DNA from: Corynebacterium sp.
GTDB lineage: Bacteria > Actinomycetota > Actinomycetes > Mycobacteriales > Mycobacteriaceae
Assembly: GCF_030532965.1 (NCBI RefSeq)
Contig: NZ_JAUNKC010000012.1
Span: 1 to 64,000, forward strand
Length of the DNA: 64,000 nt
Reading direction: 5' to 3'
Shown piece by piece: positions 1-9,167 of the stretch (position 1 is the first letter of the stretch; every line of letters starts with the position of its first letter). Position numbers and translations under genes: made by a program. The notes beneath the pieces were generated by a model that ran no database searches, was not told where the DNA came from, and was given only the letters and a program-made list of their open reading frames with translations.

Positions 1-1
1 G

Positions 2-75
2 TGCCCCAGGTGAGACTCGAACTCACACTGGACGGGTTTTGAATCCGTTGCCTCTGCCAATTGGGCTACTGGGGC
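2..75 (-). tRNA. tRNA-Leu (anticodon CAA), class I shape
   Basis: The reverse complement folds as a tRNA: acceptor GCCCCAG pairs with CTGGGGC, the D arm carries the GG pair, the T arm is GTGAG-TTCGAGT-CTCAC, and the discriminator is A. The anticodon loop is TTCAAAA, so the anticodon is CAA, which reads the leucine codon TTG. The anticodon stem has one A-C mismatch next to the loop. The variable loop is only CCAGT (5 nt), whereas bacterial leucine tRNAs normally have a long variable arm. Base 1 of the window is C on this strand and could begin an encoded CCA. I recall similar short CAA tRNAs annotated in other Actinobacteria. Confidence in a tRNA is high; the amino acid identity rests on the anticodon only. 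Confidence 0.85.
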
Positions 76-333
76 GCAAAGAAGATATTAGCCTAAGGGG
101 GAAGTATTGGCGAAATTAGCGCCATTATGTGGGCTTTTGGTGTCGAAAGCGGCTCTCGTCGCCGTCGAAACTCCCCGCTATAGCGCGCGATCTTCCCGCT
201 ACGATGTAGCGGGGCCGCGGGCGCATTGCAGCCACGAACCACCTTGTGGTTGGTGCAACCTTCGTCATCGTTGATCTGAGATTGTCGGTGCATTCCGCTA
301 ACCGAGCGGGGCTTTTCGCTAGACTGTTGGACT
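76..333. other. Divergent intergenic region with two hairpins in the polA leader
   Basis: This region separates the tRNA from polA and should hold both promoters. I see no convincing -35/-10 pair. Two short perfect hairpins lie in it: CCCGCTAC/GTAGCGGG with a GAT loop at 195-213 and AACCAC/GTGGTT at 237-251. A 10-base palindrome CGCTATAGCG is at about 176-185. Open frames here on the minus strand look spurious. Confidence 0.5.
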
Positions 334-3030
334 GTGACTGACGCAAACAATCGACTCATGCTTATCGACGGACATTCCATGGCGTTTCGCGCATTTTACG
401 CGTTGCCCGCCGAGAACTTCGCCACCTCAGGTGGACAGGCAACCAACGCCGTTTACGGATTCCTATCGATGCTGTCGAATTTGCTTAACGACGAAAAACC
501 CAGCCACGTCGCGGTGGCCTTCGACATTGGCCGAAAAACCTTCCGATCTGAACTATTCCCGGAATACAAAGCGCAACGCGACGAAACTCCAGAAGCATTT
601 CGTGGACAAGTGCCACTGTTGAAAGAGGTGCTAGCCGCGTTGGGGATCGTCACCCTGGATAAGGAAAACTACGAGGCAGACGACATCATCGCAACCTTAG
701 CCACGGCTGCGAAACCCTTGGGCTATGAAACTCTCATCGTTACCGGCGATCGAGATTCTTTCCAGTTGGTCAACGACACCACAACGGTGTTGTATCCCAT
801 GAAAGGGGTCTCGGTGTTGCATCGATTCACCCCGGCAGCGATTGAGGAGAAGTACGGATTACAGCCGAACCAATACCCAGATTTCGCCGCGTTGCGGGGT
901 GACCCATCCGATAACCTGCCGTCGGTGCCTAAAGTGGGCGAGAAAACCGCGACGAAATGGATTGTCCAGTATGGATCTCTGGAGAATCTTCTCAGTAGCG
1001 CCGAGGAGATCAAAGGCGTTGTCGGAAACAATTTGCGTGACTGCATTGAGCAAGTGCGCATGAACCGAACCTTGACTGAAATGGTTAAGGATTTGGAATT
1101 GCCCTATTCGCCGGACCAATTGGAATTACGCCCGGCGAACGTCAATGAGGTTGCCGCCAAATTTGACGAGCTGGAATTTGGCGTTAACCTTCGGGAACGG
1201 GTGCTTGAAGCTGTCCACGCGGACGGTGCCGTAGCCGCGCACACCGTCGAAAACGCGGTGTCCGCCACCGTGGATTTGGTGCCAGTGGATAAGTGGTTAG
1301 CAGCTAGGAAAAAGACTGCCGGAATCAAGACCTGGGATGCGACAGCACCAGGGATGGCAGTGTTTATTGAAGGTTCGGGTACGCCAGCTACGGGTGATGC
1401 GGAGGGGTTTGCCATTGTTGACCAAGACTTCCATGCGATCGCTGGATCGTTTGCGGAGTTGACACCAGGTGAAGAAAACGCTCTGGTGGAATACCTTGAA
1501 TCGGAGGCACCTAAGTTTTTTCACGGCGCAAAAGCCAACTACCATATGGTGGCAGGCCGGGGAATCACCCTCAACGGGATCGCCCACGACACGGCAATCG
1601 CAGCGTATTTGCTTCGGCCTGGGCAGCGCACTTATGAGCTAAAGGATGTTTATCAGCGTCACCTCAAACGACAACTTGAGGTCGTGGAATCGGGGCAGCT
1701 TTCGCTTCTTGATATACCAGGATCGGAGCACCTCGTTGACGCCGCGGTTGCGATCATGGAATTGGTACCTACCTTGGTATCTGAACTGCAAGACATTGCC
1801 AGCTTGGAACTGTATCTTGATCTGGAACTGCCATTGATCTCGTCGCTGGCTGCGATGGAGGAAGCTGGTATCGCCATCGATGTGGACACCTTGGAAGACC
1901 AATTAGAAACCTTCCAGCAGCAGGTGGTTGAGGAAGAAGAAGCTGCCCGCGCGATTGCCGGGGACCCCACCTTGAAGCTCACCTCGCCGAAACAATTGCA
2001 GGTGGTGTTGTTTGACACGTTGGGGCTGCCAAAAACCAAGAAGACCAAAACTGGGTATTCGACAGCGGCCAAGGAAATTGAGGCGTTGGCGGTCAACCAT
2101 CCGCATCCGTTCTTAGATCACCTGTTGGCGCATCGCGAATATCAAAAAATGAAGACAACCCTTGAGGGGTTAATCAAAGCGGTGGGCAGCGACGGGCGGA
2201 TTCACACGACTTTCAATCAGACAGTAACCTCCACTGGCCGGTTGTCTTCAACAGACCCGAACTTACAGAACATCCCAGTGCGTACCCCGGCTGGTCGGAA
2301 GATTCGTTCCGCCTTTGTAGTCGGGGATGGTTACGACAAGCTGCTCACAGCTGACTATTCGCAGATTGAAATGCGAGTCATGGCTCATCTATCCGCCGAT
2401 CCAGGTTTGGTGGAGGCCTACCAAAAAGGCGAGGACCTGCACAATTACGTGGGCTCCAAGGTTTTTGAAGTGCCAGTCGACGAAGTAACTCCGGAGCTGC
2501 GTCGACGTGTTAAAGCGATGTCTTATGGTTTGGTGTATGGGCTTTCTGCGTTCGGGCTATCGCAGCAACTAGGCATTTCGCCAAGTGAAGCGAAAAATAT
2601 TATGACGGCGTACTTCGAACGATTCGGTGGTGTGAAACGCTACCTAGACGAGGTCGTGGAAAAAGCGAGGAAAGACGGGTACACGGCAACGCTGTTTGGT
2701 AGGCGGCGCTATCTGCCTGAGCTAAATTCCGACAACCGGGTCGCCCGGGAAAACGCGGAACGTGCCGCGTTGAACGCACCGATCCAGGGAACCGCCGCCG
2801 ACATTATTAAGGTGGCCATGTTGCGGGTGGATCGGGAACTGAAGAAGATCGGTGCAAAGTCGCGGGTGCTTCTCCAGGTGCACGATGAATTGGTTTTGGA
2901 AGTCGCCGATGGCGAGTTAGAACAAGTGCGGAAGATTTTGGAAACCGAGATGGATTCCGCGATTTCGCTGTCTGTTCCGTTGGAGGTTTCCGCCGGGGTG
3001 GGCACAAACTGGGACGAAGCCGCCCACTAA
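334..3030 (+). CDS. polA: DNA polymerase I
   Basis: Pol I of 898 residues, which removes RNA primers and fills gaps in replication and excision repair. The N-terminal 5'-3' nuclease shows DGHSMAFRAFYALP, the acidic NYEADDII, TGDRDSFQLV and GDPSDNLPSVPKVGEKTA. The middle 3'-5' exonuclease fold is degenerate: the DxE motif is absent and the later Asp position in HGAKANYHM is His, so proofreading is probably lost, as in other Actinobacteria. The polymerase has TGRLSSTDPNLQNIPVR, ADYSQIEMRV, the O-helix RRRVKAMSYGLVYG and QVHDELV. The O-helix has Tyr where E. coli has Phe762. The start is GTG at 334, the only start just upstream of the conserved LIDGHS; an in-frame ATG at 358 is possible but close to the domain. 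Confidence 0.97.
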   Translation: MTDANNRLMLIDGHSMAFRAFYALPAENFATSGGQATNAVYGFLSMLSNLLNDEKPSHVAVAFDIGRKTFRSELFPEYKAQRDETPEAFRGQVPLLKEVLAALGIVTLDKENYEADDIIATLATAAKPLGYETLIVTGDRDSFQLVNDTTTVLYPMKGVSVLHRFTPAAIEEKYGLQPNQYPDFAALRGDPSDNLPSVPKVGEKTATKWIVQYGSLENLLSSAEEIKGVVGNNLRDCIEQVRMNRTLTEMVKDLELPYSPDQLELRPANVNEVAAKFDELEFGVNLRERVLEAVHADGAVAAHTVENAVSATVDLVPVDKWLAARKKTAGIKTWDATAPGMAVFIEGSGTPATGDAEGFAIVDQDFHAIAGSFAELTPGEENALVEYLESEAPKFFHGAKANYHMVAGRGITLNGIAHDTAIAAYLLRPGQRTYELKDVYQRHLKRQLEVVESGQLSLLDIPGSEHLVDAAVAIMELVPTLVSELQDIASLELYLDLELPLISSLAAMEEAGIAIDVDTLEDQLETFQQQVVEEEEAARAIAGDPTLKLTSPKQLQVVLFDTLGLPKTKKTKTGYSTAAKEIEALAVNHPHPFLDHLLAHREYQKMKTTLEGLIKAVGSDGRIHTTFNQTVTSTGRLSSTDPNLQNIPVRTPAGRKIRSAFVVGDGYDKLLTADYSQIEMRVMAHLSADPGLVEAYQKGEDLHNYVGSKVFEVPVDEVTPELRRRVKAMSYGLVYGLSAFGLSQQLGISPSEAKNIMTAYFERFGGVKRYLDEVVEKARKDGYTATLFGRRRYLPELNSDNRVARENAERAALNAPIQGTAADIIKVAMLRVDRELKKIGAKSRVLLQVHDELVLEVADGELEQVRKILETEMDSAISLSVPLEVSAGVGTNWDEAAH

Positions 3031-3045
3031 GGGGTGGGACTTCGC

Positions 3046-3082
3046 GGCGTCGAAAAGCTTAGCGTCATTGCTTTTCGACGCC
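3046..3082. repeat. 13-bp perfect inverted repeat built from a dispersed 13-mer
   Basis: GGCGTCGAAAAGC at 3046-3058 and its exact reverse complement at 3070-3082 enclose an 11-base loop, 16 bases after the polA stop. It could act as a transcription terminator, but there is no T-run after it. The same 13-mer occurs singly at 12607, 19118, 31690, 35323 and 47865. Confidence 0.8.
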
Positions 3083-3297
3083 ACCAAGAGGCAAACACGC
3101 AGTTTCCGTCTGGCGTAGTAGCTACAAGCCGGGTTGGAGGTATGAGAAAAGTTGCATGAAAAATGCCGCCCAGATTACATTTTCACCAGCGATGTTGTGC
3201 GATTGCGCGCTGACTAATCGCTTAGATAAAGAGCACATACGGTGACACGCCTGCCCGTTGGGTGGGCGATGCGATTGCTGTAAGAGGAGAGCCATTA

Positions 3298-5733
3298 ATG
3301 TCGAGCACACTTTTCGACGCGATAACGGTGTTCAAGGAACTCGGGTGGAACGACGCCAACACCGATGAATTGGAACATCTTCCGATCGGCACCGCCGAGC
3401 AGCGGAAGATCGCGGTCCAGGGCTTGGAACAGGGAAGTCTGCTTGGTTTAAATAATGTCAACCGCGTGAATTTACGTGTGTTTGCCATTCGGGCTGGGGT
3501 TTCCGCCGCCCGTGCGGCGGAGCTTATCGACGCCCGATTCGCACGGTCAATGGCGCTGGCGGTTGCGGACCGTGGGGAGGCGTTCGCCCAGGAGGTCGTC
3601 GAAGAGGTAGGCGCGGAATCAACCGCCAACATTGGGTATTTATGCGTCAATGATCCGCAGCTGGTGTCGTTATGGCTTCTTACACAGCTCTATCCGGAGC
3701 TACCTGTGCCTGCTTCGGCAAGCTATCTGACCTTTTGGTTAAACTTTGCCAGTTGTGAATTAGGCTTCGCCGATAAACTGACGATCTTTGGCGATACTGA
3801 GCGGTTACCAAAGTTTGCTGAGGCTACCTTGCGGTTCCCGGAGCACTTATGCGCATTCGCGGAATCGAGACTGCCTACGCCACTACTTTTCGCTGAAGTA
3901 GTGGAAACTGCGTACAAAAAGGGAATCGTATCCAAAGAAGATGTTATTGCCGCCCTATGCATGGTTGTGGAACATTCCCAGCGCAGAACAGATATCGCCC
4001 GCTGTGTGAAGATCCTTGGCAATTCTGTGCAGGTGTCAGACAGGGAGCTCCTGCACCATTCGTCAACGATTCTTCCGGCAATCGAAGCCGCCGAACCGAG
4101 CGTGGTGCGGGCCTTTGCATCGCGGTTACTACGCTGCGCTGCCGAACCGAATATTGCTGCCATCGGTATCGGCGCCATGAACTCGACTGCGAAGAAGACG
4201 AAACGGGAGGCGATTTCGGCGCTACGGGATCGAACCGATCTTGGTCGCACTACTATCGCCGAACTATTCCCGGAGGTTAGCAAGCTATGCCAGGATCCAA
4301 GTCCCAATATAGCTAAGGCAGCGCGTGATCTCGTTGCATCGTGGAAAGCAACTGGTACCGATGATAACCTGCTGAATCAAACGGCCAATAACGAAGCTGC
4401 GGAAGGCCAGAACATGCAGTTGAGGCCGACCCCGCCAGTGTGGGAGATACCGCGATTAGAACGAAGCACACCAACGGTGGACTCAGTGGTTGCTCAGGCA
4501 CGCGATACCGCCACAAACGCGCTGACCTCAGATCGGGCGACCGAAGAATTCCTGGCATCGATAGTGGAACTGGCTTGGGCTGACCGTGATGGTGCCAGAC
4601 GGGCGCTTTCCGGGGTTTCTGTAGTCAAACGATGTGCACCGTTTGCTGCTTGGGCGAAAACCAATGGCCTCCATGTCCCCGAATGCGAACACGATTTTCC
4701 CATTGAAGCCCGTGACGTGGGAATTGCGCACATGCTTGGGCAGATTCCGTGTGTCGTATCCGAACCGAGCTTCGTAGATTTGTCCATTTCAGTTTCCGAT
4801 TTTCTAGCACGGATCGATGCATACGCAGACACAGACGCTACGGTGTGTGATGCTGACTTGTACCTCGCGATGTGTCGACTAGTTCCTGTAGAAGCGGAAA
4901 CTGATGTAACAGTTTTATCCGCACTGCGCAGTTATCGGGACTGTCCGGTTCCGGTCACCGTTGTTGAGTCTCATTCCAGAAAAACTTCGCTGACAGTTGG
5001 TGCTGTGCTTACAGACGTATGTGCAGTGATAGATGCGATAGATAATCCTGCTACGACGATTCGAGGTGCACTTAGCCAATTAACGTGCATGAAAAACCGG
5101 TTGCAGATTATGCGGGCTTACGGCTTTGAACCAGATTTTTCCATCCTGCCACGATCCGGGGATTTGGCATATCAATCAGTGCGCTGGGAACGACGATTAC
5201 ATCCGAACCGACTGGCTGCCATGGCGCTACAACTAGCGCAATGCGCCCAACCGTTGCCGCCTGGCGCGACGATGAATCTTATTGGCTTGCTTCGTCCCAC
5301 TGCCACGGGGGTCGATCCGCGAATAGCGGAGGCGATTTTTATCGCCTGGGAACGTGGGCTTATTCGTCCAGGTCGGGCGGATGTACGGGTGCTTGATTGG
5401 GGTGGAAAACAACACGTTAAACCCCTTATGGAGCCGTTGCGGGAATTGGCGCAGGCTGGTTTGGTGACCGTTGTGTGGCCGATTCTTGACGGGTTTTTAG
5501 AGCATTCAGTACCGCTTGGTTTATCGTCGGTGGTTGTTAATGTGGTGGTGGAGCTGCTTGCAGAATGCGCTGAGAGTCTTTGCGAGCCTGTTGTCGGAAA
5601 GAATTCCGGTGAGAAATCAGACAGCGCCGCCTGGCAGCGAGTTTCGGGATTGCGGATGGTAGCGGAATCTGGTGCGAGAACAAAGGCGGTGCGTAATGCG
5701 CGAAACCTGCTGGAAAAGTTGGGTACGGGGTAG
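3298..5733 (+). CDS. Array paralog 1: N plus central domain protein
   Basis: First member of the large-protein array, 811 residues from ATG 3298, chosen because AAGAGGAG lies 8 bases upstream and because relatives start at the same point. A longer in-frame start at 3262 has no such site. No signal peptide or membrane segment is visible. The N-domain (about 1-350) opens with FKELGWNDANTDELEHLPIGTAEQ and looks helical and HEAT-like. The central domain starts near residue 379 (PPVWEIPRLE), contains IPCVVSEPSFVDLSISVSD near 484 and LIRPGRADVRVLDW near 688. It ends after the central domain and so lacks the C-terminal extension seen in five relatives. Function unknown; the central part recalls DUF6493-type proteins of Streptomyces, a weak recollection rather than a search result. 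Confidence 0.85.
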   Translation: MSSTLFDAITVFKELGWNDANTDELEHLPIGTAEQRKIAVQGLEQGSLLGLNNVNRVNLRVFAIRAGVSAARAAELIDARFARSMALAVADRGEAFAQEVVEEVGAESTANIGYLCVNDPQLVSLWLLTQLYPELPVPASASYLTFWLNFASCELGFADKLTIFGDTERLPKFAEATLRFPEHLCAFAESRLPTPLLFAEVVETAYKKGIVSKEDVIAALCMVVEHSQRRTDIARCVKILGNSVQVSDRELLHHSSTILPAIEAAEPSVVRAFASRLLRCAAEPNIAAIGIGAMNSTAKKTKREAISALRDRTDLGRTTIAELFPEVSKLCQDPSPNIAKAARDLVASWKATGTDDNLLNQTANNEAAEGQNMQLRPTPPVWEIPRLERSTPTVDSVVAQARDTATNALTSDRATEEFLASIVELAWADRDGARRALSGVSVVKRCAPFAAWAKTNGLHVPECEHDFPIEARDVGIAHMLGQIPCVVSEPSFVDLSISVSDFLARIDAYADTDATVCDADLYLAMCRLVPVEAETDVTVLSALRSYRDCPVPVTVVESHSRKTSLTVGAVLTDVCAVIDAIDNPATTIRGALSQLTCMKNRLQIMRAYGFEPDFSILPRSGDLAYQSVRWERRLHPNRLAAMALQLAQCAQPLPPGATMNLIGLLRPTATGVDPRIAEAIFIAWERGLIRPGRADVRVLDWGGKQHVKPLMEPLRELAQAGLVTVVWPILDGFLEHSVPLGLSSVVVNVVVELLAECAESLCEPVVGKNSGEKSDSAAWQRVSGLRMVAESGARTKAVRNARNLLEKLGTG

Positions 5734-5745
5734 GTTAAGCGCACG

Positions 5746-5772
5746 AAAAAGCCTCGCATGTGAATGCGAGGC
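5746..5772 (-). terminator. Intrinsic terminator of the lipoprotein gene
   Basis: On the minus strand GCCTCGCAT-TCAC-ATGCGAGGC is followed by TTTTT. The stem is 9 bp and perfect, and it lies 21 bases past the stop of the lipoprotein gene. It also sits just after the plus-strand gene ending at 5733, which it may serve less well for lack of a T-run on that strand. Confidence 0.85.
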
Positions 5773-5793
5773 ATAGGAAGCGAAGAATCGCGG

Positions 5794-6432
5794 TTATGTC
5801 GCGGGGACTTCTACGCTTGGTAGGTCAGCGCGGGTGTTGGCGTCGTCTAGCTCGACGTCCCAGTGCAGCCGGCCGTTATCGTCATCCAAGTCGACGGAGT
5901 CGATGAGGGCGTCGTTGTGGTCGGATAAGACCTTTGCGGCGGCTTCTTTCGCGGTGACGGTTGCTTCGGAAGCCATACGGACGTCGTTGGCCAGATCGTC
6001 ACCGTTGTCATCCATATTGTCTTGGACATTGCCGTCTTGGTCGACATGAATGCTCTTGAACGCACCATCAATAATCATGTCCACTTCGGTGTGGCGGTCA
6101 TCGTCGGAGCGGTCAGCGTTGATGACGACTGCGTTAGGATTCTTTTCCAACGCAATATCGATTGCTTTGAGAACCTGATCGTCGGACATCGCTGCAGTCA
6201 TTTTGTCCGATGCAGAATCCATTGCGCTGGCACCTGCATCTTTGGCTTTATCTACTGCGGATGCGCCTGCGTCTTGTGCAGATGATACGCCAGAACCGAC
6301 TTTTTCGGCTGCCGAGGAGGCGGCTGCTGGCGCATCGGCGCGCTGGGAATCGGTGCAGGCGGCAAGGGCTGGGAGTGCAAGTGCTGCGACTGCGGTGCCT
6401 ACGAGGATGCGGTTACGGAAAAGTGAAGTCAT
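5794..6432 (-). CDS. PepSY-like lipoprotein
   Basis: Secreted lipoprotein of 212 residues. Residues 1-25 form a signal peptide (Arg at 6 and 8, hydrophobic core) ending in the lipobox LPALAAC, so Cys26 is the likely lipidated residue. An Ala/Ser/Asp-rich, probably extended segment follows (about 30-85), with the near repeats DAGASAVDKAKDAGASAMDSA. The rest (about 85-212) resembles two PepSY-type units, the second being AAAKVLSDHNDALIDSVDLD followed by a WDVELDD strand. PepSY domains are thought to inhibit peptidases or bind the cell envelope. It is transcribed alone, against its neighbours, and has its own terminator. Its promoter should lie just upstream of 6432. Confidence 0.8.
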   Translation of the reverse strand: MTSLFRNRILVGTAVAALALPALAACTDSQRADAPAAASSAAEKVGSGVSSAQDAGASAVDKAKDAGASAMDSASDKMTAAMSDDQVLKAIDIALEKNPNAVVINADRSDDDRHTEVDMIIDGAFKSIHVDQDGNVQDNMDDNGDDLANDVRMASEATVTAKEAAAKVLSDHNDALIDSVDLDDDNGRLHWDVELDDANTRADLPSVEVPAT

Positions 6433-7170
6433 ATCTACTGCCTAACTAAAGTTACGTGACTTTTATGAAGTATCTGTCACTAGTTTCGGACACCAAACAC
6501 TTTACCGGCGGATTTTGGAACCGGCTATAGGTGTGTACTAGACTGATTCTTCTGTGTTTTTGCTAGGGGATCGGTTGATGCGCCGTGATTGTTTAGTATT
6601 TCCCCTTGTAGATCCTGGTAGCGCGGTGTCGACTGAAAATCCCCAATGATGCTCATACCGCTAACGGGATGCAATTTAATTCATGTATTGCTTTATCTTT
6701 TCTAAGTTCCCCGAGCCGCGCAAGCGTCGTCAAGGGGAAAAGAAACGGCGCATAAACGTTGAAAAAGTTCGACCGGGCAACACGTCACTTTCGCTTTACG
6801 ACGTTCGGGGCACCGAAGCGGTGCCCCGCAACCTGTTCCTAGTATCTCATTTTCCGGCTAAAGCCGAATTCATCATTGTGGGGCAGAGGATTAAATGCTG
6901 CACTTGTGGCAGTTGATGGTGTTCGCCGCAGTGCGGTCGCGCAATGTGTTAACCCGGCGCGTTCCCTCGTGGGTGGGTTGGGTGCCCCTAATCGGGCAAA
7001 AGTGCCCCTACATCTCCAGTTTTATAACGTAAATGCAACGGTTTCACATGTTTTTCTTCGCAAATTACTTAATTAAGGCTAAGTTTTGCGATTCGTGGGT
7101 TTTGGTGGGTTAGTATGTGAAATCGCGTGTTTTGATTGCACAATTTTAGTTTGTACAGAAAGGCTACATA
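6433..7170. other. 738-bp intergenic region with a strong hairpin
   Basis: No convincing protein gene: the open frames here are short, lack ribosome sites and match nothing I know. A perfect 10-bp hairpin CGGGGCACCG-AAG-CGGTGCCCCG is at 6806-6828, and the nearby stretch 6700-6740 can pair TTCCCC with GGGGAA. A small RNA is possible. A promoter for the gene at 7171 may be TTGCGA near 7086 with TAGTAT near 7111, spacing about 19. Confidence 0.5.
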
Positions 7171-7362
7171 ATGAGCTTTATTAAGAAGATCAAGAAAGTT
7201 CTCAAGCTAACCGATAACGAATACGGCGAGCAGCTTACCGACAGCGCTTTGGACGGCGCTACCAGTGTTGCCGAGACTGTCGCTGGTGAAGAGCACGCAG
7301 ATAAGATCCAGTCCGGCCGCGAGTTCCTGGACGGCAAGATCGGTCAGAAAGACGCACAGTAG
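7171..7362 (+). CDS. Small acidic protein, MT0933-like antitoxin family candidate
   Basis: 63 residues, ATG start with AGAAAGG 8 bases upstream and an intrinsic terminator after it, so a genuine monocistronic gene. The N-terminus is basic (MSFIKKIKKVLKL), followed by acidic helices with ADKIQSGREFLDGKIG. The pattern recalls the short actinobacterial proteins of the MT0933/Rv0909 antitoxin family (MSF-K-K start, G-K--DKI-). No toxin partner is adjacent, so the antitoxin label is only a family resemblance. Confidence 0.7.
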   Translation: MSFIKKIKKVLKLTDNEYGEQLTDSALDGATSVAETVAGEEHADKIQSGREFLDGKIGQKDAQ

Positions 7363-7383
7363 TCTTTTAACCCATCGTTGTAG

Positions 7384-7432
7384 AAGGTGACACCCAGCGG
7401 AAATACGTTTCTGGTCCTGGTGTCACCTTTTT
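7384..7432 (+). terminator. Intrinsic terminator after the 63-residue protein
   Basis: AAGGTGACACC at 7384-7394 pairs with GGTGTCACCTT at 7419-7429 and runs into TTTTT. It begins 21 bases after the stop at 7362. Confidence 0.85.
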
Positions 7433-7656
7433 GCTTACGTGCCCCATTTCTTTTCACGCTGAAGCTCGTTGAGCTGTAGCTTGTCAAGAGTATTCATCGT
7501 GGCAGGAAAAGGGCGTGGGGCGGGGCAGTTTGATTTCCTTGCAGGGTGGGAATGTATAAGGAACATCCTGGGAATCCGATACCTGCAATCGGTGTTGTTG
7601 GTCTTACTATTAAAGGCGACGGATCTGCGGGAGCAATAGACAAACCGGGAGGCGTG

Positions 7657-9021
7657 ATGGGTGAGACGTTGAACTGGGAAGCAATGGATGCCACTGATTG
7701 GGTTGGCACAGATACTGTGGCGGCCGGAGTGGAACATTGCCTAAAAGTGATCGCGGAAAAAGACAAACAGATCAACGCTTTCGAGCACGTTTTTGTAGAG
7801 ACCGCCCGCAAACGGGCGGCGAAGTTGGACAAACTTGCTCCCAAAGATCGCGGACCGTTGCACGGATTACCGGTCGCCATTAAAGCGGAGAACAACGTGC
7901 TTGGGGTGCCAACTTCTTTCGGTACTCATGCCAACATCACCCCACCCGCCGTCGAAAGCGCGGTAGTTCGTCGGCTGCGTGAAGCAGGCGCCGTTATTAT
8001 CGGCACCACCCGGATGTCGGAATGTGGTGCTTGGCCGGTGACTGAAACGGATCGGATTATTAGCCGGAATCCGATCAATACCGATTTCAGTCCAGGTGGC
8101 TCTTCCGGCGGTTCGGCAGCGGCGGTCGCTGCGGGCATGGTGCCGGTTGCAATTGGCGGTGATGGGGGTGGCTCGATCCGCATACCGGCTGCCGTGTGTG
8201 GGCTATTTGGGCTGAAGCCGCAATTGGGCCGAATTTCAGTCGCCCCCTATCCGCACTTGTGGCACAACCTCGGTGTGGTTGGACCATTGACGAAATCCGC
8301 TCGGGATTTGCGGCTGCTATATAAGGTTTTGGCGGGCAATGAGCCAACTGATCAGCATCCGGCAACTGCCCCTATGGCGGAGAATACGCTGTCGGTTGTA
8401 CCTAAACCACAATTGCGCATCGGCACGGTGATGAAAGCACCGGTTCCAGGGATAACCGTGCACAAGGCACACCGCGACGCAGTGGCGAAAGTGGCATCAT
8501 TATTGGACGGTGATGTGGTTGCTGAAGTCGAATTGCCAAAAGTGACGGGCACTTTTATCCCACTGTATTACGCGTCGATTGCTGGTGAGGTTGCGTATAT
8601 GGAGCACCCGGAGGATCTCGATAGCAAGACCAAGCAACTCGTTGCATTTGGTAACGCCGTGCCAAAAACGCTGGTGTCGATGCTCAAGAAACGAAGCATC
8701 CAACACGCTACAACAGTTAACGGCCTGTTTAAACGCTTCGATCTCTTAGTCACTCCAGTGATAGCGCCGCGGCCAGCACCCGCAGGATTCCTTAGCGGCA
8801 CTTCCGCGATTAAGGCTCAGATGAAATCGGCCCCATTCGCTGCGTTTACCGCCTTATTTAATGTGACTGGGCATCCTGCAATCAGTGTTCCGGTGGGCTA
8901 TTCCTCCACCGATGGGCTTCCGATAGCTGTGCAACTTGCTGCCGCCGAACACCAGGAAAACCTGCTCATCGACGCAGCGGAATATCTTCACGACAAGCTG
9001 AAAGATAAAACATGGGGCTAA
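7657..9021 (+). CDS. Amidase signature family hydrolase
   Basis: Amidase of 454 residues from ATG 7657, which follows GGGAGG; a 37-residue longer frame from 7546 exists but does not look like the family. The Ser-cisSer-Lys triad is visible: Lys in VAIKAENNV, the glycine/serine stretch SPGGSSGGSAAAVAAG carrying the cis-Ser, and the nucleophile Ser in GGDGGGSIRIPA. Family members hydrolyse amides, and GatA shares the fold, but no gatB/gatC lies near and the C-terminal half is not GatA-like. The substrate cannot be told. It lies between a terminator and array paralog 2, on the same strand. No signal peptide, so cytoplasmic. Confidence 0.9.
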   Translation: MGETLNWEAMDATDWVGTDTVAAGVEHCLKVIAEKDKQINAFEHVFVETARKRAAKLDKLAPKDRGPLHGLPVAIKAENNVLGVPTSFGTHANITPPAVESAVVRRLREAGAVIIGTTRMSECGAWPVTETDRIISRNPINTDFSPGGSSGGSAAAVAAGMVPVAIGGDGGGSIRIPAAVCGLFGLKPQLGRISVAPYPHLWHNLGVVGPLTKSARDLRLLYKVLAGNEPTDQHPATAPMAENTLSVVPKPQLRIGTVMKAPVPGITVHKAHRDAVAKVASLLDGDVVAEVELPKVTGTFIPLYYASIAGEVAYMEHPEDLDSKTKQLVAFGNAVPKTLVSMLKKRSIQHATTVNGLFKRFDLLVTPVIAPRPAPAGFLSGTSAIKAQMKSAPFAAFTALFNVTGHPAISVPVGYSSTDGLPIAVQLAAAEHQENLLIDAAEYLHDKLKDKTWG

Positions 9022-9167
9022 ACCCACGGCAGATACAGAAAGACCATGCTGCGTATATGCGGTTACACGCGGACTTCGCATGTAGATCTGTTGAGCTTTC
9101 ATGCGATACAGCATGGCTCTGTATATAGTTCATACCGGACCGAAAAGAATACGACAAGGGGTCTTTG

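Noticed and set aside
6683..6916. 77-codon frame in the 738-base gap
   Set aside because: No ribosome site, unusual composition, and it overlaps a perfect hairpin; non-coding is more likely.
7546..7656. N-terminal extension of the amidase
   Set aside because: The 37 extra residues do not resemble the family; ATG 7657 follows GGGAGG.
9022..9167. Terminator between amidase and paralog 2
   Set aside because: CCATGCTG and CAGCATGG are inverted, but the loop is over 50 bases and no T-run follows, so I do not call it.
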